Assembly (NCBI RefSeq): GCF_900101885.1
Contig: NZ_FNAN01000030.1
Location: 19,674 to 83,673, forward strand
Direction of reading: 5' to 3'
Source of the DNA: Dyadobacter soli
GTDB lineage: Bacteria > Bacteroidota > Bacteroidia > Cytophagales > Spirosomataceae
Length of the DNA stretch: 64,000 bases
Part shown: positions 34,984 to 43,425 of the stretch, one piece after another
Layout: each line of letters begins with the position of its first letter
Position numbering within the stretch: position 1 is the first letter of the stretch
Translations under genes and position numbers: made by a program
Notes under the pieces: model-generated
Databases searched by the model: none
Told to the model about the DNA's origin: nothing
What the model saw: only the letters and a program-made list of their open reading frames with translations

Positions 34984-35034
34984 ATTAAATGGGTTGTAAT
35001 GGGTATCGCGGCTTTCTCAAATCAACTTCGCACG

Positions 35035-35706
35035 TCAATGCTCTTCCGCTTCTTCGTACAATACATAATTCATATAATCGGTAAAGGGTTTCAGCAACTG
35101 AATGCCTTTTAAAACCAGGTTACCGAAGTCTTTGGAAGCCACCTCTTTATCGGTATAGCGGTGCATAAAGAAAAGTTGTTTACGTTTCAACAATTCAATT
35201 TCCGGGTGTTCTTTGGAATAGCCTTTGGGCACCGTTTTCAAGCTTTCGCCGTGAATTTCAGGAAAATAGGCGTGAAATTCCTTTTCCTCGATAATGGTTT
35301 TGAGCTCATGCGCATTGTAGTCGATCTCCTGCCGGAAGCGCGCCAATTGCTCGGTGGTCACCTCCCACATTCCGCCGCCCAGGAACGTTTGGTCACCCGG
35401 CTGCACTTGCAAGTAATAATCAATTTTGCCCGAACTTTTCCCGCCCGGACCAATGCCCGCAGCCAGATTTTTCTTGTACGGATCTTTGTTTTTCGAGAAG
35501 CGAACATCCCGGTAAATGCGCAGCATACAATCCTTCACTTGTACATTTCCGAGGTCTTCGAACTTGCCTACCTCGGTGATCAGGAACCCGACCAGCTTTT
35601 CCATATCCGCTTTCGCGGCCTCATAATGTTTCTTATTTTCCTGAAACCACTCCCTGTTATTGTTTTCGGCTAATTGACTGAGAAAGTGCAGCGTTTTAGA
35701 ATCCAT
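35035..35706 (-). CDS. DUF2461 domain-containing protein
   Basis: A 223-residue protein of DUF2461/TIGR02453. Marks are LAENNNREWFQENKKHYEAAK near the N-terminus, RIYRDVRFSKNKDPYKKNLAAGI, GYYLQVQPGD-type segment and GGGMWEVTTEQLARFRQEID. Function is not established. It sits upstream of dnaE on the same strand with 51 bp between, so it may be co-transcribed. Confidence 0.88.
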   Translation of the reverse strand: MDSKTLHFLSQLAENNNREWFQENKKHYEAAKADMEKLVGFLITEVGKFEDLGNVQVKDCMLRIYRDVRFSKNKDPYKKNLAAGIGPGGKSSGKIDYYLQVQPGDQTFLGGGMWEVTTEQLARFRQEIDYNAHELKTIIEEKEFHAYFPEIHGESLKTVPKGYSKEHPEIELLKRKQLFFMHRYTDKEVASKDFGNLVLKGIQLLKPFTDYMNYVLYEEAEEH

Positions 35707-35822
35707 GTCGTGTTGGTGAAGGTATAAAATTCAAATTTACTACGTTTTCTGGTTCAATTTAACGAATTTTGGGATTAAGAAAAGGCTAATGCTTACCCGA
35801 AAACGCTAACCTGTTGATAGCT

Positions 35823-36044
35823 ATGAATGTGCAGTATTTGTCGAATGAAAAGGGAGAAAGGACTGGTGTTTATATCTCTATGAAGGATTGGGAGGCGATC
35901 CAGAAAAAGTTGGAATACACTGACTTTTGGGATGAGCTCCCTGACCATGTGAAAGACAGCATCGACGAAGGTTTGAAGCAATCTGAGGCAGGCCAGACCA
36001 AATCTAACGAGGAGGTAATGGAAAAATTCGGCAGGTATCTATGA
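35823..36044 (+). CDS. antitoxin of a type II toxin-antitoxin pair
   Basis: A 73-residue protein starting at the ATG of MNVQYLSNEKGERTGVYISM. The N-terminal part (RTGVYISMKDWEAIQKKLEY) resembles the beta strand and helix of RelB/ParD/Phd-like antitoxins, and the C-terminal part (SNEEVMEKFGRYL) is typical of the toxin-wrapping tail. The next gene overlaps it by 4 bp (ATGA), which supports a two-gene operon. Exact family is uncertain. Confidence 0.75.
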   Translation: MNVQYLSNEKGERTGVYISMKDWEAIQKKLEYTDFWDELPDHVKDSIDEGLKQSEAGQTKSNEEVMEKFGRYL

Positions 36045-36334
36045 ATATGCCTGTTCGCTGGACGGCGGAGGCAGAAAAAAGCTTTACCGACATTATTGCA
36101 CACTTGGAAACCAACTGGTCAGAAAAAGAAGTCAGAAAATTTATCAGGAAAACCAAAGACGTCCTGAAACAGATATCGGTATTTCCGCTCATGTACGAAG
36201 CCTCTCGAGCGAGGCCCGGCGTACGAAAGGGGTTTGTTACCAAGCAATGCACATTGTTTTATAAAGTGAAGAAAGACCATATTGTTCTGCTTTCCTTTTG
36301 GGACAACCGCCGCAAACCAACATCACGTAACTAA
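36041..36334 (+). CDS. RelE/ParE-family toxin
   Basis: A 97-residue protein with the RelE/ParE fold: VRWTAEAEKSFTDIIAHL (N-terminal strand and helix), WSEKEVRKFIRKTKDVLKQI, SARARPGVRKGFVTKQCTLFYKV-type core, then HIVLLSFWDNRRKP. The C-terminal WDNRRKP motif is common in ParE-like toxins that act on gyrase or ribosome-bound mRNA; which of the two applies is not decided by sequence alone. It overlaps the antitoxin gene by 4 bp. Confidence 0.85.
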   Translation: MNMPVRWTAEAEKSFTDIIAHLETNWSEKEVRKFIRKTKDVLKQISVFPLMYEASRARPGVRKGFVTKQCTLFYKVKKDHIVLLSFWDNRRKPTSRN

Positions 36335-36350
36335 GTATCAATAGTAATAA

Positions 36351-37328
36351 ATGGCCAGAATCCTAACAGGCATTCAAAGCAGCGGGCGACCTCACCTGGG
36401 TAACATCCTGGGAGCCATCAAACCTGCGATCGAACTCTCTAAAAATCCACAAAACGAATCTTTTTTCTTCATTGCCGACCTCCATTCGCTTACAACGCTG
36501 AAAAATGGCGTGGAACGCGGTGAATATGTGCGTGCAATTGCCGCGACGTGGCTTGCATTCGGATTCGACTACAAAAAAAATGTATTCTGGCGTCAGTCGC
36601 GGGTGCAGGAGCATACGGAGCTTAACTGGTACCTCAACTGCTTCACGCCGTTCCCGATGCTGGCCAATGCGACTTCTTTCAAAGACAAGTCGGAGAAGCT
36701 GTCGGATGTGAATGCGGGACTGTTTACCTATCCCGTGCTCCAAGCGGCTGATATTCTGCTATATAATGCTAACATCATCCCGGTAGGCAAAGACCAGAAG
36801 CAGCACCTTGAAATGTCGAAAGACATTGCCAACCGCTTCAATATCCTGGCCGGTGAAGAAATCCTCGTACTGCCCGAGCCGCAGATCGACGAGCGCATTA
36901 TGACGATCCCCGGCATCGACGGCCAGAAAATGAGCAAGTCGTACCACAACTACATCGATATTTTTCTGCCCGAAAACGAGTTGAAAAAGATCACGAAAAA
37001 GATCCTATCCGACTCGAAACAACTCGAAGATCCGAAAGACCCCGATAACGACATTACATTCCAGCTATACAGCCTGGTGGCCAAGGAAGCGGAAATTGAA
37101 TCGATGCGCCAGAACTACGTGAATGGCGGCTATGGCTATGGCCACGCCAAACAGGCGCTATTCGAATGCTTTCTGGAAGTGTTTGCTGAGCCGCGGCGCA
37201 TTTTCAATTATTATATGGAAAATACCGAAGAGCTCGAAGGCATTCTCGTCGAAGGCGAAGCCAAAGCCCGCGACATTGCGCAGGATACGATCGGCAAGGT
37301 GCGGAAAGTGCTCGGTTTCAGTTCATGA
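36351..37328 (+). CDS. trpS: tryptophanyl-tRNA synthetase
   Basis: A 325-residue class I synthetase that charges tRNA-Trp. The HIGH region is SSGRPHLGNILGA and the KMSKS loop is GQKMSKSYHNYID. Other marks are LHSLTT, FTYPVLQAADILLYNA and PVGKDQKQHLEMSKDIANRFN. Length fits the bacterial enzyme. It overlaps the following PAP2 gene by 4 bp (ATGA). Confidence 0.96.
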   Translation: MARILTGIQSSGRPHLGNILGAIKPAIELSKNPQNESFFFIADLHSLTTLKNGVERGEYVRAIAATWLAFGFDYKKNVFWRQSRVQEHTELNWYLNCFTPFPMLANATSFKDKSEKLSDVNAGLFTYPVLQAADILLYNANIIPVGKDQKQHLEMSKDIANRFNILAGEEILVLPEPQIDERIMTIPGIDGQKMSKSYHNYIDIFLPENELKKITKKILSDSKQLEDPKDPDNDITFQLYSLVAKEAEIESMRQNYVNGGYGYGHAKQALFECFLEVFAEPRRIFNYYMENTEELEGILVEGEAKARDIAQDTIGKVRKVLGFSS

Positions 37329-37903
37329 CGGATGCGGTACATAGCATAGTCCGCGCCGACCAGGAGCTTTTTTTATGGCTCAATGGCCTGCACACACCCT
37401 GGCTCGACACGGTAATGTACTGGATTACCTATAAATACACCTGGATTCCGCTGTATATACTGCTCATCACGTTGACAATCAGAGCAGAAGGATGGAAAAA
37501 AGGCGGATTCATCGTGATCGGCGTGGTGCTCGCGGTCGCAGCAGCCGATAAGGTAACGTCCGGGTTTATGAAGCCCTATTTTCTGAGGTTAAGGCCCTGT
37601 CATGATCCGACAATTACGACCGTCATGCACCATGTGACGGATTGTGGGGGTTTGTACGGCTTCGCGTCGTCACACGCGTCCACCAGTTTTGCATTGGCGA
37701 TCGCCTGGTTCAGCTTGTTGAGAAAGACGGTGCCGCAAATGGCATTTTTGTTCGTCTGGGCGCTCATTTACGCATATAGCCGCGTATATGTAGGGGTGCA
37801 TTACCCGCTCGATATCCTTGTCGGAGCGCTGGTTGGACTGCTCGTCGGGTACTGCTTTGTGCAGCTTTATTATATTTTTTTAAAAAGATACTATCTTAAT
37901 TAA
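37325..37903 (+). CDS. PAP2-family membrane phosphatase
   Basis: A 192-residue protein with five or six membrane helices. The three phosphatase motifs are present: KPYFLRLRPC, SSHASTSF (SGH-like motif with SSH) and SRVYVGVHYPLDILVGAL. Members dephosphorylate lipid phosphates such as phosphatidic acid or undecaprenyl diphosphate. Coupled to trpS by overlap, which probably has no functional meaning. Confidence 0.9.
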   Translation: MTDAVHSIVRADQELFLWLNGLHTPWLDTVMYWITYKYTWIPLYILLITLTIRAEGWKKGGFIVIGVVLAVAAADKVTSGFMKPYFLRLRPCHDPTITTVMHHVTDCGGLYGFASSHASTSFALAIAWFSLLRKTVPQMAFLFVWALIYAYSRVYVGVHYPLDILVGALVGLLVGYCFVQLYYIFLKRYYLN

Positions 37904-37914
37904 CCGGTTTTATT

Positions 37915-37922
37915 TAATTTTG
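37915..37922 (+). promoter_or_regulatory. candidate -7 box for prs
   Basis: TAATTTTG fits TAnnTTTG exactly and lies 19 nt before the prs ATG. A good -33 box is not visible. Confidence 0.35.
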
Positions 37923-37941
37923 CGCAAATTTTAGTTTGGCC

Positions 37942-38886
37942 ATGGGTTCATTCAATACAGTAAAAATATTTTCGGGGAGTCAGTCCGAATATTTGGCCAA
38001 AGACATTGCCAGGTATTATGGTAAGGAGCTTGGAGGCTACACGTTGCGCAAGTTCAGCGACGGAGAGCTATCACCAAGTTTCGAGGAGTCGATCAGGGGT
38101 TGCGATGTGTTTTTGATCCAATCTACATTCCCTCCTGCCGATAACCTGATGGAGTTGCTGCTCATGGTGGATGCGGCCCGTCGTGCTTCGGCGCATTATG
38201 TGACGGTGGTAATCCCCTATTTCGGCTACGCCAGACAAGACAGAAAAGACAAGCCACGCGTGGCCATCGCAGCGAAAGTCGTTGCGAACCTCCTCACAGC
38301 TGTGGGAGTTGACCGCGTAATGACCATAGATTTACACGCCGGACAGATCCAAGGCTTTTTAGACCTGCCTGTCGACCACCTCGAAGGAACCTCGATTTTT
38401 GTTCCTTATATCAAATCCCTGAACCTCAAAAATCTTCTCATCGCATCGCCCGACGTAGGCGGCGCCGCACGTGCACGGAACTTTGCCAAGTTCCTGAATG
38501 CGGATATGATCCTTTGCGACAAGCACCGGAAACGCGCCAACGAAATCGCCAGCATGCAGGTAATCGGAGATGTGGAAGGGATGGATGTAGTACTGGTAGA
38601 CGACCTGATCGATACGGGTGGCACGCTTTGCAAGGCAGCCGAGATTATCATGGAAAAGGGTGCATCGTCCGTGCGGGCGATCAGTACCCACGCGATCATG
38701 TCGGGCAAGGCGCATGAAAACATTGCCAATTCGGTGCTCGAAGAGCTGATTGTAACAGATACAATTCCTCTTAAGCAACAGAATGAAAAAATCCGCGTAC
38801 TGTCTGTTGCAGAAATTTTTGCAAAGGCAATAGGTCGGATCCGCGATCACGAATCTATTAGTTCATTGTTTATAAATAATCAGTAA
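37942..38886 (+). CDS. prs: ribose-phosphate pyrophosphokinase (PRPP synthetase)
   Basis: A 314-residue enzyme that makes PRPP from ribose 5-phosphate and ATP for nucleotide, His and Trp synthesis. The start is the ATG of MGSFNTVKIFSGSQSEYLAK; a TTG two codons upstream would also be in frame. Marks are FSDGELSPSFEESIRGCDVF, YFGYARQDRKDKPR, MTIDLHAGQIQGFLDLP and the PRPP-binding loop VLVDDLIDTGGTLCKAAE. It precedes the L25 gene by 35 bp, a pairing common in bacteria. Confidence 0.96.
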   Translation: MGSFNTVKIFSGSQSEYLAKDIARYYGKELGGYTLRKFSDGELSPSFEESIRGCDVFLIQSTFPPADNLMELLLMVDAARRASAHYVTVVIPYFGYARQDRKDKPRVAIAAKVVANLLTAVGVDRVMTIDLHAGQIQGFLDLPVDHLEGTSIFVPYIKSLNLKNLLIASPDVGGAARARNFAKFLNADMILCDKHRKRANEIASMQVIGDVEGMDVVLVDDLIDTGGTLCKAAEIIMEKGASSVRAISTHAIMSGKAHENIANSVLEELIVTDTIPLKQQNEKIRVLSVAEIFAKAIGRIRDHESISSLFINNQ

Positions 38887-38921
38887 ATTTTCTTTTATTT
38901 AACTTTCTTTTAAAAATTCTT

Positions 38922-39488
38922 ATGAAAAGTCTTGAGATTGTAGGGTTTAAAAGAGCGAATCTCGGCAAGGTGGAATCACAAAACTTGCGCGCTCAGGGTT
39001 ATGTTCCATCAGTGCTGTACGGAGGTGACGAACAAGTGCATTTCTATGCACCGGCTATGTTGTTCCGTGAATTGCTTTTCACACCGGATATTTTTAACGT
39101 TACCCTGAACATCGAAGGTACCGAGTACAACGCGATTCTTCAGGAAAAACAATTCCACCCAGTAAACGATGCGTTGATCCACGCGGATTTTCTGCAAATC
39201 GTAGCCGGAAAAGAAATTAAAGTGGAAGTACCTATTAAATTAACAGGTACATCTGCCGGCGTTATGAAAGGTGGTAAAATGAACCAAAAATTGCGTAAAT
39301 TGCGCGTACAGGGTCTTGCGGAGAACATCCCTGACTATGTAAATGTTGATGTAACTGAACTGGATTTAGGAAAATCTGTGAAGGTTGGTGCACTGAAGGC
39401 TGAAAATTTTGTTATATTGACAGCGGCAAGCAACCCGATCGCATCAGTTGAAATCCCACGTGCGCTTCGCGGTACACTTGGCAAGTAA
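38922..39488 (+). CDS. rplY: ribosomal protein L25 / general stress protein Ctc
   Basis: A 188-residue long-form L25 (Ctc/TL5 type) with the 5S rRNA-binding N-terminal domain (KRANLGKVESQNLRAQGYVPSVLYG, YNAILQEKQFHPVNDALIHADFLQI) and a C-terminal TL5-type beta domain (VEVPIKLTGTSAGVMKGGKM, VNVDVTELDLGKSVKVGAL). It binds 5S rRNA in the large subunit. It follows prs in the usual order and ends with a hairpin. Confidence 0.95.
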   Translation: MKSLEIVGFKRANLGKVESQNLRAQGYVPSVLYGGDEQVHFYAPAMLFRELLFTPDIFNVTLNIEGTEYNAILQEKQFHPVNDALIHADFLQIVAGKEIKVEVPIKLTGTSAGVMKGGKMNQKLRKLRVQGLAENIPDYVNVDVTELDLGKSVKVGALKAENFVILTAASNPIASVEIPRALRGTLGK

Positions 39489-39522
39489 GTATTTTATTTT
39501 TCATGGCTAATAGATGCAAACG

Positions 39523-39541
39523 TGCCGACCATTGGTCGGCA
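39523..39541 (+). terminator. hairpin between rplY and the dehydrogenase gene
   Basis: TGCCGACC with GGTCGGCA around a 3-nt loop (or 7 bp with 5-nt loop), followed by TATTTGTTT. It may serve both convergent genes. Confidence 0.6.
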
Positions 39542-39548
39542 TATTTGT

Positions 39549-40475
39549 TTATAGACGGTTTTGAATTTGTTCGACCAATACTTCATTGATCCGCACATAA
39601 CTTTCATGCGTCCAGCCTGCAATGTGCGGCGTAAGTACCACGCGGTCGGAAGCCCGCAAATAATCAAAAACTTCCTGCTGTTCCGGCGTCAGCTTTCCGA
39701 TCTTTTCGTTTTCAAGCACATCCAGGCACGCGCCTTTGATTTTACCGTTTTCCAATGCTTCGGTTACAGCCTTTAATTTTACCACTTCACCTCTGGATAA
39801 ATTCATTAAATAAAATGGCTTGGCAAAAGCGCTGATAAATTCTTCATTCACCAGGTAACGCGTAATGTCGGTCAACGGAATATGCAGGCTCAGAACGTCT
39901 GCTTCTTGCTGTATTTCCTCAATGGACGATTCCGTTGCAAATGCATCGCCGTAGTTGTCACGGTACTTGTCATACGCAAGCACTTTGCAACCGAAACCGC
40001 TGAGTCTCTTCGCAGTAGCCGAGCCATTGTTCCCGTAGCCGATCAACCCCACAGTTTTACCCATCAGCTCCACTCCCCTATTGCCTTCGCGGTCCCAGAT
40101 ACCGTCGCGTACCTGCCTGTCGGCGCGCAGGATGTTGTTGAAAAGCGCGAGCAACATGCCCAATGCCTGTTCGGCCACGGCGTCACGATTGCCGGCACCC
40201 GCGTGAAAAACCTCGATGTTCAGCGCTTTGGCCACTTCCAGGTCGATCAGGTCCAGACCCGCCCCTGCGCGAGCGATAAAACGCAGTTTTTGGGCATTTT
40301 CCAGCATTTCGCGGTCGAGGAAGGTCTTGCTGCGGATCATTAGCACGTCGTAGCCCGGCAATGCATTCTTTATGTCTTCTCTTTTGTATTCAGGATGGTA
40401 ATCGTATTCCCATTTTTGCTCGTCCAGCATGCCGAATAATGACGGATGCATGGAGTCTGCGATCAGGATTTTCAT
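39549..40475 (-). CDS. D-2-hydroxyacid dehydrogenase (phosphoglycerate-dehydrogenase-like)
   Basis: A 308-residue NAD-dependent enzyme. The start is the ATG of MKILIADSMHPSLFGMLDEQ; a longer frame adds a non-conserved leader. The Rossmann fold has KTVGLIGYGNNGSATAKRL (GxGxxG-like), with substrate and catalytic segments RARAGAGLDLIDLE-type, MNLSRGEVV and LTPHIAGWTHES (His). The substrate is undecided: 3-phosphoglycerate, hydroxypyruvate and D-lactate enzymes share these motifs, and serine-pathway genes are not adjacent. It is convergent with rplY. Confidence 0.85.
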   Translation of the reverse strand: MKILIADSMHPSLFGMLDEQKWEYDYHPEYKREDIKNALPGYDVLMIRSKTFLDREMLENAQKLRFIARAGAGLDLIDLEVAKALNIEVFHAGAGNRDAVAEQALGMLLALFNNILRADRQVRDGIWDREGNRGVELMGKTVGLIGYGNNGSATAKRLSGFGCKVLAYDKYRDNYGDAFATESSIEEIQQEADVLSLHIPLTDITRYLVNEEFISAFAKPFYLMNLSRGEVVKLKAVTEALENGKIKGACLDVLENEKIGKLTPEQQEVFDYLRASDRVVLTPHIAGWTHESYVRINEVLVEQIQNRL

Positions 40476-40570
40476 AGTAGCACAGGATTTTTTGTAACTT
40501 GCCGGTTGAACCGTCCGGCAAAAGTAATACAGAATTACGCAGCAGAACACATACAACAGCATTTACCTAC

Positions 40571-41677
40571 ATGAGCGAACAACAGAGTGATAAACCGGTA
40601 ATCGGGATCACAATAGGCGATTATAACGGCATTGGCCCGGAAGTAATCCTTAAAGCATTAGAAGGGAACCAGTTATCGAAATTGTGCACACCAATCATCT
40701 ACGGCTCCCTGAGAGTATTGAACCAGTACCGCAACCTGCTTGAAATGAAAGACTGGAACCTGCACGGCATCCAGAAAGCCGAGCAGGCCAACCATAAACT
40801 GACGAATGTAATTACCTGCTGGCACGACCATCAGACGGAGATACAGCCCGGAAAGATCACCGCGGAAGCCGGCCAGGGCTCCTTCGCATCGCTGAAACGC
40901 GCCGTGGAAGACCTCAAAGAAGGCCGGATCCAGGCGCTCGTCACCGGTCCCATCAACAAGGACAATATCCAAAACGAGGATTTCAAATTCCCCGGCCATA
41001 CCGAGTTCCTCGCGGAGGCTTTCGGGAAGGACGATGCATTGATGTTCATGGTCGCGGGCGACCTTCGCGTAGGCGTGCTCACGGGCCATATGCCCCTGCA
41101 AAACGTACGCGAGCACATCACCGCGGAAAAACTTACAGCGAAAATCGAGCAGATCCTCCAATCGCTGAAAGGTGATTTTGGTATTAAAAAACCTAAACTG
41201 GCTGTGCTGGGCCTCAATCCGCACGCTGGTGAAAATGGCTTGCTGGGCTCGGAAGAAATCGAAGTCATCCAGCCGGTGATCAAGCAGTTTAAGGAAAAAG
41301 GCCACCTTGTAGTAGGGCCATTCCCTGCCGACGGCTTCTTCGCTGCGGGTACCTACCGCCAATACGATGCCGTGCTCGCGATGTACCACGACCAGGGCCT
41401 CATCCCTTTCAAAACACTGGCATTCAACGAGGGCGTGAATTTCACCGCCGGACTTTCCGCCGTGCGCACGTCCCCCGACCACGGCACAGCCTATAATATC
41501 GCAGGCAAAAACATCGCCGAACCCGGCTCGCTGCTGCAAGCACTTTACCTGGCCTGCGACGTATCAAGGTTCCGTATTTTCAATGCAGATATGGAAAAAA
41601 ATGCATTGATTTCGAAGCCTCAACCATCGGAAAGCCAGCATCCGGCGAAGTCGGGGGGGAAGCAGAGATTTAACTAG
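40571..41677 (+). CDS. pdxA: 4-hydroxythreonine-4-phosphate dehydrogenase PdxA
   Basis: A 368-residue enzyme of pyridoxal phosphate synthesis; it oxidises 4-phosphohydroxy-L-threonine. The start is the ATG of MSEQQSDKPVIGITIGDYNG. Marks are IGPEVILKAL, ALVTGPINKDNIQ, FPGHTEFLAEAF, VLTGHMPLQNV, LGLNPHAGENGLLGSEE, VGPFPADGFF (His and Asp ligands nearby) and RTSPDHGTAYNIAGK. No epd or pdxJ gene is adjacent. It is followed by a repeat-rich gap before yicC. Confidence 0.95.
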   Translation: MSEQQSDKPVIGITIGDYNGIGPEVILKALEGNQLSKLCTPIIYGSLRVLNQYRNLLEMKDWNLHGIQKAEQANHKLTNVITCWHDHQTEIQPGKITAEAGQGSFASLKRAVEDLKEGRIQALVTGPINKDNIQNEDFKFPGHTEFLAEAFGKDDALMFMVAGDLRVGVLTGHMPLQNVREHITAEKLTAKIEQILQSLKGDFGIKKPKLAVLGLNPHAGENGLLGSEEIEVIQPVIKQFKEKGHLVVGPFPADGFFAAGTYRQYDAVLAMYHDQGLIPFKTLAFNEGVNFTAGLSAVRTSPDHGTAYNIAGKNIAEPGSLLQALYLACDVSRFRIFNADMEKNALISKPQPSESQHPAKSGGKQRFN

Positions 41678-41799
41678 GGCCTTCGGCCCGACCACCGACC
41701 GCCGACCGCCGATCTAATTTTCTTTCCTTGGTCAAAAACAACAAATCGGCGGTCAGTGGTCGGCGGTCAAAAAATTCAGCCGTCGGCCGTCGGCGGTTA
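41676..41799. repeat. CGACCGC heptad repeat, locus 1
   Basis: After the pdxA stop a short AGGGCC/GGCCC hairpin leads into heptads CGACCAC, CGACCGC, CGACCGC and CGATC (41689-41713). At 41745-41768 an inverted, nearly matching arm follows (GTCGGCGG-type heptads), then a third block at 41778-41799 (CCGTCGGCCGTCGGCGG). Arms differ by a few bases. The GC-rich repeats stand out in an AT-richer gap. A similar block is at 62088-62118. Confidence 0.8.
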
Positions 41800-41844
41800 A
41801 AACAAGCATCAACCGTTCCGTAAAAGGAACCAACGCACATCCTT

Positions 41845-42732
41845 ATGTTAAAATCAATGACCGGATACGGTGTATCCAACATCGAGTCCGAATCGATCAA
41901 TGTCACGGTGGAAATCAAGACATTGAATTCCAAATTCCTGGATATTTACTGCCGCGTGCCGCGCAACTATTCCGAGCGCGAGATCGAGATCCGCGCCCTC
42001 ATTACCCAGTCGCTCGAACGCGGTAAGGTGGAATTTACGCTTACCGTTCAGCCGGTAGGTAAAACCGTCGCCTCGACTTCCGTGAACAGGGCGCTCGTGA
42101 GCGCCTACTACCAGGATTTGTCGCAAACGGCTACCGACCTTGGCTTCGCGCCGGACTCCACGGAGCTGCTACGCATTGCATTGCAGATGCCGAACGCCTA
42201 CAACAACGAAACCGTAGACGATAGCAGCAAGGAAGACGATTGGGCGCAGATCAAAGTGGCTGTGCTGGAAGCGCTGCGCAAATGCTCCGTTTTCCGCGAG
42301 CAGGAAGGCCGTATGACCGCCGATAAGTTCGCAGAATACATTCAAACGATCCAGAACCTGCTCGACCAGGTGGCCGAACAGGACAAAGCCCGCATTCCTG
42401 CAGTCCGCGAACGCCTCGAAAAACAGGTAAGGGACCTGCTGACCGACGACAACTTCGACCCGAACCGCTTCGAGCAGGAATTGATCTATTACGTTGAGAA
42501 ATTCGATATTTCGGAAGAGAAAATCCGTCTGGCCAACCACCTTACCTACTTCATCGAAACAATGAAGGCTTCCGAGAGCAATGGTAAGAAGCTGAATTTC
42601 ATTGCGCAGGAAATCGGCCGGGAAATCAATACCATCGGTTCGAAAGCCAACGACGCGACGATCCAGCACCTGGTGGTGCAAATGAAGGACGAGCTCGAAA
42701 AGATCAAGGAGCAAACAATGAATATCATTTAA
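41845..42732 (+). CDS. yicC: YicC-family endoribonuclease
   Basis: A 295-residue protein of the YicC/YloC family (N-terminal YicC domain plus C-terminal DUF1732). It opens MLKSMTGYGVSNIESESINV and has EIKTLNSKFLDIYCRVPRNY, ALITQSLERGKVEFTL and the family end GKKLNFIAQEIGREINTIGS. YicC enzymes are known as endoribonucleases that affect small-RNA stability. It overlaps the glycosylase gene by one base (TAATG). Confidence 0.94.
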   Translation: MLKSMTGYGVSNIESESINVTVEIKTLNSKFLDIYCRVPRNYSEREIEIRALITQSLERGKVEFTLTVQPVGKTVASTSVNRALVSAYYQDLSQTATDLGFAPDSTELLRIALQMPNAYNNETVDDSSKEDDWAQIKVAVLEALRKCSVFREQEGRMTADKFAEYIQTIQNLLDQVAEQDKARIPAVRERLEKQVRDLLTDDNFDPNRFEQELIYYVEKFDISEEKIRLANHLTYFIETMKASESNGKKLNFIAQEIGREINTIGSKANDATIQHLVVQMKDELEKIKEQTMNII

Positions 42733-43355
42733 TGCCCGAAGAGAAGCTTCCCCTTTCTTTTTATTCCGCATACGATACCTGCACGCTGGCCCGGAAGCTT
42801 CTGGGCTGCGAGCTGGTACACGACAGTCCCGACGGCCTCACAAGCGGCATTATCGTGGAGACGGAGGCGTATTTGCAGGACGATCCTGCCTGCCATGCAT
42901 TCAACCGGCGTACAACGCGCACGGAACCCATGTACGGCATTGCGGGTACCGTATACGTGTACCTGATATACGGCATGTACCAATGCTTCAACATCGTCAG
43001 TAATGCGGAAGGTGTCGGTGAAGCGGTGCTGGTTCGCGCATTGCAACCCACGGCGGGTATCGATCTCATGGAAATGCGCAGACTGATCCGGCCGGGGAAG
43101 ACGCAAATTATTTCCGCATCCGGGAAGGTGGCCCTCAAAGAACTTTGCCGCGGCCCCGGCAAACTGGTTCAGGCCATGGGCATCAGCCGGGACCAGCACA
43201 ATGCAACTCTACTCTCCGGTAGTACCTTATACGTTCGGCCGCAAGTAGCAGTGCCCGAAGCGATTATCTCAGGCCCGCGCGTCGGTATCAATGTAGGCCG
43301 CGAACTTCCTTACCGATATTACATAAAAGACAATATTTTTGTAAGTAAAGGTTAA
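42732..43355 (+). CDS. DNA-3-methyladenine glycosylase (AAG/Mpg type)
   Basis: A 207-residue base-excision repair enzyme. Motifs are LARKLLGCELVH, GIIVETEAYLQDDPACHAFN (catalytic Glu in ETEAY), TYVYLIYGMYQCFNIV-type region, AVLVRALQPTAGI and CRGPGKLVQAMGI. It removes 3-methyladenine, hypoxanthine and related bases from DNA. Length fits bacterial members. It is coupled to yicC by a TAATG overlap. Confidence 0.93.
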   Translation: MPEEKLPLSFYSAYDTCTLARKLLGCELVHDSPDGLTSGIIVETEAYLQDDPACHAFNRRTTRTEPMYGIAGTVYVYLIYGMYQCFNIVSNAEGVGEAVLVRALQPTAGIDLMEMRRLIRPGKTQIISASGKVALKELCRGPGKLVQAMGISRDQHNATLLSGSTLYVRPQVAVPEAIISGPRVGINVGRELPYRYYIKDNIFVSKG

Positions 43356-43425
43356 CTAATCGCGCCTTATTAGTCCAGCCTTCGACAACCCACTACGAGC
43401 CTAACAGCCAAGAGATCAGTTACAT

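Noticed and set aside
37325..37903. PAP2 gene as part of a trpS-related pathway
   Set aside because: The 4-bp overlap shows co-transcription only; no functional link between tryptophanyl-tRNA synthetase and lipid phosphatase is known.
41676..41799. GC-rich heptad repeats as a CRISPR array
   Set aside because: Units are 7 bp with no spacers of constant length, the arms are inverted to each other, and no cas gene is near.
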